Of a stretch of DNA of 64,000 nucleotides, positions 58,534-64,000 are shown one piece after another. Position numbers and translations under genes: made by a program. Source of the DNA: Arthrobacter sp. V1I9 (GTDB lineage: Bacteria; Actinomycetota; Actinomycetes; Actinomycetales; Micrococcaceae). Each line of letters opens with the position of its first letter. The first letter of the stretch is position 1. Where the stretch lies: the NCBI RefSeq assembly GCF_030817075.1, contig NZ_JAUSYU010000001.1:2232001-2296000 (forward strand), written 5' to 3'. The notes beneath the pieces were generated by a model. The model searched no databases. It had not been told where the DNA came from and saw only the letters and a list, made by a program, of their open reading frames with translations.

Positions 58534-58556
58534 ACCCTCTAGCTGAAGTAGAAGGT
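58534..58556. promoter_or_regulatory. Imperfect inverted repeat upstream of the parA-scpAB operon
   Basis: ACCCTCTA-N7-TAGAAGGT (7 of 8 arm positions pair), about 135 bp upstream of the parA start. Preceded by TTGACC-like sequence on the plus strand. It resembles MerR-type operators and partly the ftsZ element; function inferred. Confidence 0.4.
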
Positions 58557-58574
58557 TGCCTATGCCCGGCACCC

Positions 58575-58608
58575 AAACGCCCCCGCAGCGAGGGCTGCGG
58601 GGGCGTTT
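58575..58608 (-). terminator. Terminator of the dicarboxylate symporter gene
   Basis: 14-bp perfect stem AAACGCCCCCGCAG / CTGCGGGGGCGTTT, 6-nt loop, short T-run; 24 nt past the symporter stop. Confidence 0.88.
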
Positions 58609-58631
58609 GCGGGGCTGGGCCTCGCTGTAGG

Positions 58632-59979
58632 TCAGGCGTTCGCCGGAACCGGCCGTGCCTCGGTTTCGGCGACTGCCGGGGCTGCATGGCCGGCAATCAT
58701 GGTCTGCTCATCGAAGGGCAGTTCACCCGAGAGGACCTGGTCCACCTGGCCGCCGTCGATCTCCTTGACCCAGGTGCCGATCAGGATGGTGGCCACGGCG
58801 TTGCCGGTGAAGTTGGTCAAGGCGCGGGCCTCGGACATGAAGCGGTCGATGCCGACGATCATGCCCACACCGCCCAGCAGTTCAGGCTTGTGTGCCTGCA
58901 GGCCCGCGGCGAGGGTGGCCAGGCCGGCGCCGGTGACACCGGCGGCGCCCTTGGAGGCGATGATCATAAAGACCAGCAGGGAGACCTGGGCGCCGAGGTC
59001 CAGCGGGGTCCCCCATGGCGTTGGCAACGAACAGGGAGGCCATGGTGAGGTAAATGGCCGTGCCGTCAAGGTTGAAGGAGTAGCCGGTGGGTACCGTGAC
59101 GCCAACAACGGGCTTGGAGACGCCGAGGTGTTCCATCTTGGCGATCAGGCGGGGCAGGGCTGCCTCGGAGGAGGACGTGGAGAAGATCAGGAGGTATTCG
59201 CGGCCCAGGTACTTCATCAGCTTGAAGATGTTGACGCCGGAGACAACCTTCAGGATTCCGCCCAGGATGATGACGATGAACAGGGCGCAGGTGATGTAGA
59301 AGGCGGCCATCAGGGTGAACATGCTGACAATAGCCTGGAAGCCGGTAGCACCCACGACGGCGGCGATGGCACCGAAGGCGCCCACGGGGGCAAGCCACAT
59401 GATCATGATCAGGATGCGGAACACCAGGACCTGGCCGTGGCCGATAGCCTTGAGGATCGGTGCGCCCTGCGGGCCCATCTTCTGCAGTGCGAAGCCAACG
59501 AGGATAGCGGCAAACAGAGTGGGCAGGACCGGAATATCCCCCGGGATGATGCCCAGGAGGAAGGCAACGGTGCTGTCTACTTCCGCCTTCTTATTGGGGT
59601 CGTAGGCGGCCAGCTTCAAACCTTCGCCCGGGTGGATCAGGTTGCCCACCACCAGGCCGATGCCAAGTGCGAAGGTAGACATGAGCACGAAGTATCCCAG
59701 TGCCAGGCCGCCCACCTTGCCCACTGTTGCGGCCTTCGCGATGGAGCCGATGCCGAGGACGATGGTGCAGAAAATGATCGGTGCGATCATCATCTTGATG
59801 AGCTTGATGAACCCGTCGCCGAGCGGCTTGAGGGATTTACCAACCTCGGGGAACATCAGGCCCACCACCGCGCCGAGGATGACGGCGGCGATAACGGCGA
59901 TGTAGAGGTAGTGCGATTTGTCGATGCCCTTGCGCCGCGTCTTCACGGTGTCAAGCGACTCTCCTCGTTGAGAAGCCAT
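58632..59979 (-). CDS. dctA: C4-dicarboxylate/cation symporter (DctA-like), frameshifted
   Basis: Transporter of the DAACS family for succinate, fumarate, malate or related acids. About eight membrane helices; motifs FSTSSSEAALPRLI (reentrant hairpin), GYSFNLDGTAIY, and DRFMSEARALTNFTGN. The frame is broken in five C (plus strand 59010-59014), near codon 322: dropping one base gives FVANAMG-TPLDLGAQ and a full 448-residue protein. ATG at 59979 has AAAGGAG. It diverges from a DctSR-like two-component system, which probably controls it. Substrate by family and context. Confidence 0.9.
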
Positions 59980-60117
59980 GATGTGTCTCCTTTGGATAAT
60001 CTGATAGACGCTGCGGCACAGTCTCTGGGCTCGACACGTCCTCCGGTGTGATATCCATCATTGGGCACGTGGTGACCCAGCTCACCGTTGCGTTCATATT
60101 GGTCGTGGGAGGTACAG

Positions 60118-61752
60118 ATGATCCACCGCTGGAGTATCGCCCGAAGGCTCTTCGTGGCTAACCTGCTGATTGTGGTTGCGTTCATCGCCATCGTTGGAAC
60201 GGCCACTTATGTGGACGCCCGCGACCGCACCTATAACGAAGCGGGGCAGCGGATGGCCGGGATTGCGGCTTCCATCGCGGCCAGCCCGCTGGTGTTGCAA
60301 GCCGCCGCTTCCCGCGACCCTTCCCCCATCCTTCAGCCCTACGCCAAGGACGTCATGGCGGCGACCGGCGTCGACTTCATCACCATCATGGCCCCGGACC
60401 GGACGCGGTGGACGCATCCCCGCGACGAGGAACTCGGCCGGCCCTATATCGGCTCCATCGACGCCGCGCTTCGGGGCGAGGCCTTCACCGAGGTTGTCGC
60501 AGGAACCCTTGGCCCCTCGGTGCGCACCATTGTTCCCGCTAAGGATGGAACGGGGGCGGTGAAGGCGATGGTGTCTGTGGGCGTCACCGTGCGCACAGTC
60601 GATGTTGCCTTCGCCGGGCGCCTGCCCGCGCTACTGGCCATCGGCCTTGCCCTGCTGGTGGGAGGCTCGCTGGCATCGTGGCTGCTGGGGCGTTATCTCC
60701 GCGGCGTCACGCGGGGGTGGGGGCCGGAGCAGCTGGCCCAACTTTTCGCCTACTACGAATCGGTGCTGCATTCCGTGCGGGAGGGACTGATCCTCATCGA
60801 CACAAAAGGCCGCGTAGTGATGTACAACGACCCGGCGGCCGAGCTGCTCGGCCTGGACCGTCCTGGCAGCAAGGACCCCACCCGGCCGCCGTCGCTGGCC
60901 GACCTGCCGCTCGAGGAGGGACTGCGGGCCCTGTTCGAGTCAGGGCGCAGCGCCAAGGACGAGATCCTCCTGACCGGTTCCCGCATCCTGGTGGTGAACC
61001 AAGGACCCGCCAAGGGGCCCGAGTCCCCGGGAAGCCGCGCAAAAACCCCTGTTTACGGCACCGTGGCAACGCTGCGGGACCGCACCGAAATCGAAGCCCT
61101 CGGCAGCGAGCTGGAAACAATGCGCACGCTCTCCGATGCCCTCCGCGCCCAGACGCACGAGCACGCCAACCGGCTGCACACCATGCTTTCACTGCTGGAA
61201 CTGGGCCGCACCCAGGAGGCCCTGGCCTTCGCGACAAAGGACCTGGAGCTCAGCCAGCAGCTGACGGATGACATGGTCAGCTCCGTGGACGAACCCGTGC
61301 TTGGAGCGCTGGTGATGGGCAAGGTGGCCGAAGCCCACGAACGCGGCGTGCAGTTGGATGTGGCCGCGCTCGGCTCAGCAAGTGTGGCAGGAATTGCCGT
61401 CCAGGACCTGGTGACCATCCTTGGTAACCTGCTGGACAACGCCATGGATGCTGCCGCGGACGGCCCGCCGCCGCGGCGGGTGGAGCTCACGGTGGAGTCC
61501 GATGAGGAAGGACTGGACATCACGGTCCACGATTCCGGGCCCGGTATTGACCAGGCCGCGGCGGAGAACATCCTCCGGCACGGGTTCAGCACCAAGCCGG
61601 CGGGCCCCGGCGGCCGGGGCGTCGGGCTCGCCCTGGTGCGGCAGGCGGTGCAGCGCCTGGGCGGCAGCCTGACCATCAATGGACGGCGCGGCGCCAAGTT
61701 CGAAGTGTTCCTCCCCGCAGCGGTGCCAGCACAGAAGGAGCACAAACAGTGA
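60118..61752 (+). CDS. dctS: Sensor histidine kinase of the CitA/DcuS/DctS type
   Basis: Membrane sensor of 544 residues: short cytoplasmic start, membrane helix (about 10-30), a periplasmic PAS-like sensor domain (about 35-170), second helix (LLAIGLALLVGGSLASWLL), a cytoplasmic PAS domain (VREGLILIDTKGRVVMYNDPAAELLGLD), and a kinase core with the H box THEHANRLHTM, N box LGNLLDNAMDAA and G boxes DSGPGID and GRGVGLALV. ATG at 60118 with GGGAGG 5 nt upstream. The divergent dctA gene suggests that it senses C4-dicarboxylates. Confidence 0.92.
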   Translation: MIHRWSIARRLFVANLLIVVAFIAIVGTATYVDARDRTYNEAGQRMAGIAASIAASPLVLQAAASRDPSPILQPYAKDVMAATGVDFITIMAPDRTRWTHPRDEELGRPYIGSIDAALRGEAFTEVVAGTLGPSVRTIVPAKDGTGAVKAMVSVGVTVRTVDVAFAGRLPALLAIGLALLVGGSLASWLLGRYLRGVTRGWGPEQLAQLFAYYESVLHSVREGLILIDTKGRVVMYNDPAAELLGLDRPGSKDPTRPPSLADLPLEEGLRALFESGRSAKDEILLTGSRILVVNQGPAKGPESPGSRAKTPVYGTVATLRDRTEIEALGSELETMRTLSDALRAQTHEHANRLHTMLSLLELGRTQEALAFATKDLELSQQLTDDMVSSVDEPVLGALVMGKVAEAHERGVQLDVAALGSASVAGIAVQDLVTILGNLLDNAMDAAADGPPPRRVELTVESDEEGLDITVHDSGPGIDQAAAENILRHGFSTKPAGPGGRGVGLALVRQAVQRLGGSLTINGRRGAKFEVFLPAAVPAQKEHKQ

Positions 61753-62462
61753 GCAACATCCGGGTCCTCGTTGTTGAGGACGAGGCCATCGCGGCCGCCG
61801 CGCATGCAGCATACGTGGGGCGGCTGCCGGGCTTCGAGCTCGCCGGCACCGCCCCGGACGGCCAGTCCGCCCTGCGGCTGCTCAGCGAGTTCACGGCCGC
61901 GGGAAAGCCAGTGGAACTTGTCCTGCTGGACATGAACCTGCCCGACCTCCACGGCTTGGATATCGCCCGGCGGATGAGGTCGGCAGGAATCCTGGCGGAC
62001 ATCATCGCCATCACGGCGGTCCGCGAACTTGCGATTGTGCGCAGCGCAGTTGCCATCGGCGTTGTCCAGTATTTGATCAAGCCCTTCACCTATGCCACCT
62101 TCGCGGACAAGCTGGCAAGCTACCAGCAGTTCCGGCAGCAGCTGGCCGGTCCGCAGGGCGGCCATGGGAAGGCAGGGGCTTCCCAGACGGACGTGGACCA
62201 GGCGTTCGCGAGCCTGCGGGCACCATCTGAACTGCCCCTCCCCAAGGGGCTCTCGGTGTCCACTCTGGCGTCCGTCCAGGAGTTCATGAAGCTGCAGCAG
62301 GGTGCTGTCTCCGCCACTGAAGTCATGGATGCACTGGGCATGTCACGGGTCACCGCGCGCCGCTACCTTGAGTACTTGGCCGACGCCGGAACTGTGTCCA
62401 GGACAGCCCGCTACGGAACGCCCGGCCGGCCGGAGAACGAATACCGGTGGAGCGGCCGCTGA
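61749..62462 (+). CDS. dctR: Response regulator of the CitB/DcuR/DctR type
   Basis: Partner of the kinase, start overlapping its stop as GTGA. 237 residues: receiver domain with acidic pocket EDE near residue 10 and phosphoacceptor Asp61 in LLDMNLPD, Lys in LIKPF; C-terminal helix-turn-helix (SATEVMDALGMSRVTARRYLEYL). Likely activates dctA. DNA-binding sites are not evident to me in the 138 bp between dctA and dctS. Confidence 0.92.
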   Translation: MSNIRVLVVEDEAIAAAAHAAYVGRLPGFELAGTAPDGQSALRLLSEFTAAGKPVELVLLDMNLPDLHGLDIARRMRSAGILADIIAITAVRELAIVRSAVAIGVVQYLIKPFTYATFADKLASYQQFRQQLAGPQGGHGKAGASQTDVDQAFASLRAPSELPLPKGLSVSTLASVQEFMKLQQGAVSATEVMDALGMSRVTARRYLEYLADAGTVSRTARYGTPGRPENEYRWSGR

Positions 62463-62507
62463 CTCCCACGTCCGGTGGCTGAGACTGCCGGGTTCCGTTC
62501 GAATCTG

Positions 62508-62515
62508 TGTATACA
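62508..62515. promoter_or_regulatory. Operator-like palindrome 1 upstream of gntR-prpD
   Basis: Perfect TGTATACA, 94-101 bp upstream of the gntR start. An identical copy lies 63 bp away. GntR-family repressors commonly bind GT-N-AC type palindromes. Confidence 0.6.
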
Positions 62516-62540
62516 GCGCGACCGCAGACCGCAAGAAAAA

Positions 62541-62571
62541 GTGGCGAATCTCGCCACAAGTGGTTATTTTT
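62541..62571 (+). terminator. Hairpin with T-run after dctR
   Basis: GTGGCGA-ATC-TCGCCAC (62541-62557) followed by a T-rich stretch (TTATTTTT) to 62571. Either the dctSR terminator or an attenuator before gntR. Confidence 0.6.
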
Positions 62572-62578
62572 GTATACA
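62571..62578. promoter_or_regulatory. Operator-like palindrome 2 upstream of gntR-prpD
   Basis: Second perfect TGTATACA, 31-38 bp before the gntR GTG, in a place where a bound repressor would block RNA polymerase. Confidence 0.6.
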
Positions 62579-62608
62579 CTGTGGTCATTACCAGCGAAGG
62601 GACAGCCA

Positions 62609-63250
62609 GTGCGAGCCAGCGACCGTGCCTACGCCGCACTCCGTGACGACATCGTGCAGTGGCGGCTCCAGCCAGGCGCATTGCTTGCCGAAGTTGAGCA
62701 GGCCGCACGCCTGGGCGTCTCGCGCACGCCCCTCCGGGAGGCGCTGGGGCGCCTGACGGCAGAAGGACTGACGACGGCGGCAGCCGGCCGCGGCGTCGTC
62801 GTCACCGATATCTCGCTGGAGGCCATCGACGAACTCTTCGAGCTGAGGGAGACGCTGGAAGGAAAGGCTGCCGCCCTGGCAGCCGAACGGGGCGACGCAG
62901 AAGTTTTCCGGAAGCTTGAGGCGGAATTCCGGGCAGCGCCGTCGCTCATCACCGGCACCGCTCCCGCCCTGCAGGACTACTACCTGCTGGTGGACGGGCT
63001 GGACTCTGCCGTGGACGCCGCCATCTCCAATTCCTACCTTGCCCAGGCCATGCGCAGCCTCCGGGTCCACCTGGTCCGCATCCGCCGCCTCGCAGCCGAC
63101 GATGCTGCCCGGCTCACCGCCGCAGCGGACGAACATGCCACCATAGCCGAGGCCATCGCCATCCGGAACCCGCGCCTGGCGCAGGCCGCCACCACCCTCC
63201 ACCTGCACCGCAGCCTCTCCCACATCAAAGCCACGCACCCATCCCGCTAA
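62609..63250 (+). CDS. GntR-family (FCD) transcriptional regulator
   Basis: A 213-residue regulator: N-terminal winged helix ([41 protein letters not shown] in parts) and C-terminal FCD ligand domain ([20 protein letters not shown]). GTG at 62609 with GAAGGGA upstream; the longer frame to 62507 includes the operator and is rejected. It lies 8 bp before prpD, so it likely regulates propionate catabolism in response to a methylcitrate-cycle intermediate. Confidence 0.88.
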   Translation: MRASDRAYAALRDDIVQWRLQPGALLAEVEQAARLGVSRTPLREALGRLTAEGLTTAAAGRGVVVTDISLEAIDELFELRETLEGKAAALAAERGDAEVFRKLEAEFRAAPSLITGTAPALQDYYLLVDGLDSAVDAAISNSYLAQAMRSLRVHLVRIRRLAADDAARLTAAADEHATIAEAIAIRNPRLAQAATTLHLHRSLSHIKATHPSR

Positions 63251-63258
63251 GGAGCACC

Positions 63259-64000
63259 ATGGTCAAGGAACACCACGTCCGCGTCTACAAGAGCGAGGAA
63301 AACCTGCCCCGCGAGGACCAGCTCGCGCACAAAATCGCCAAGGTTGCCGCCGATCCCGTGGAGGTGCCCGCCGACGTCACGGAGATGGTGATCAACCGGG
63401 TGATCGACAACGCGTCGGTGGCAGTTGCTTCGCTGAACAGGGCCCCGATCGTGGCGGCCCGGGCACAGGCACTGACCCATGGCCCCAGCTCCGGTGGGAA
63501 GGGCGCAAAAGTCTTTGGGATCGGCGAGCGCGTGTCTCCCGAATGGGCTGCGTGGGCCAACGGCGTGGCGGTGCGTGAGCTGGACTACCACGACACGTTC
63601 CTGGCTGCGGACTACTCCCACCCAGGGGACAACATTCCGCCGATCCTCGCTGTGGGCCAGCACGTGGGGTCAACCGGCCGGGACCTGGTGCGGGCAATTG
63701 CCACCGGGTATGAGATCCAGGTGAACCTGGTGAAGGCAATCTGCCTGCACAAGCACAAGATCGACCACGTTGCCCACCTGGGCCCTTCCGCCGCTGCGGG
63801 AATCGGCACCCTGCTGGGGCTCGACGTCGAAACAATCTTCCAGTCCGTGGGCCAGGCGCTGCACACCACCACGGCCACGCGGCAGTCGCGCAAGGGTGAG
63901 ATCTCCACCTGGAAGGCCCACGCCCCGGCGTTCGCGGGAAAGATGGCCGTCGAAGCAGCTGACCGGGCGATGCGCGGCCAGACCTCGCCCGTTCCCATCT
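63259..64000 (+). CDS. prpD: 2-methylcitrate dehydratase (MmgE/PrpD), partial
   Basis: Runs off the right end of the window. The first 247 residues read [17 protein letters not shown] and contain [21 protein letters not shown] and [22 protein letters not shown], hallmarks of PrpD. This enzyme dehydrates 2-methylcitrate in propionyl-CoA breakdown. ATG at 63259 preceded by AAGGAG. prpB and prpC would be expected beyond 64000. Confidence 0.93.
   Translation, partial: MVKEHHVRVYKSEENLPREDQLAHKIAKVAADPVEVPADVTEMVINRVIDNASVAVASLNRAPIVAARAQALTHGPSSGGKGAKVFGIGERVSPEWAAWANGVAVRELDYHDTFLAADYSHPGDNIPPILAVGQHVGSTGRDLVRAIATGYEIQVNLVKAICLHKHKIDHVAHLGPSAAAGIGTLLGLDVETIFQSVGQALHTTTATRQSRKGEISTWKAHAPAFAGKMAVEAADRAMRGQTSPVPI

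Overview
The window is a GC-rich chromosomal segment of an actinobacterium. Protein sequences and gene order (a dcw cluster without ftsA, the DivIVA/SepF/YggT set, a PASTA Ser/Thr kinase, GarA, class II DAHP synthase, DUF3040) point to Micrococcaceae, most likely Arthrobacter or Pseudarthrobacter. The Lys-type reading of MurE fits this. I see no phage, insertion sequence, CRISPR array or genomic island; almost all of it is core genome.

Layout. 215-5901: a flavin reductase, then on the minus strand dnaE, rluD and lspA. 5994-25524 (minus): the complete division and cell-wall cluster, read from high to low coordinates as mraZ, rsmH, ftsL, ftsI, murE, murF, mraY, murD, ftsW, murG, murC, ftsQ, ftsZ, pgeF, yggS, sepF, yggT, divIVA, with many 1-8 nt overlaps. 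25897-35094: DUF3040, dinB, a lipoprotein, a polyprenyl diphosphate synthase, an Rv2175c-like DNA-binding protein, a LysM/lytic transglycosylase protein, a PknL-like kinase and class II aroG. 35222-44936: an acyltransferase, two tandem alpha/beta hydrolases, a membrane protein, a ROK glucokinase, a fatty-acyl-CoA ligase and pyruvate carboxylase. 45238-50435: an orphan ParA, the gcvH-garA-ftsR-nuclease-merR cassette, fpg/nei and tRNA-Pro(GGG). 50584-58400 (minus): parA, scpA, scpB, rluB, tyrA, cmk, plsC, der. 58632-64000: a dicarboxylate symporter divergent from its two-component system, then a GntR regulator and prpD of the methylcitrate cycle, cut by the window end.

How it works together. 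Most genes serve growth and division: peptidoglycan precursor synthesis, septum assembly (FtsZ, FtsQ, FtsL, FtsI, FtsW, SepF), polar growth (DivIVA), chromosome segregation and condensation (ParA, ScpAB), and their regulation (MraZ, a MerR-type FtsR, PknL, GarA). Candidate operators for two of these regulators are visible: 10-bp-phased MraZ boxes over the mraZ promoter, and an 8-5-8 inverted repeat at the ftsZ promoter that could be bound by the FtsR homologue encoded at 47469-48191. The segment joins blocks that are separate in Mycobacterium tuberculosis (Rv2145c-Rv2187-like, Rv1826-Rv1830-like, Rv1708-Rv1713-like).

The main anomaly is that four genes (dnaE, a hydrolase, a plsC-like acyltransferase, the dicarboxylate symporter) are each broken by one apparent extra base, three of them in G or C runs. 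Because the replicative polymerase is among them, base-calling error is the simplest explanation. No wholly undescribed system is evident; the most original observations are regulatory.
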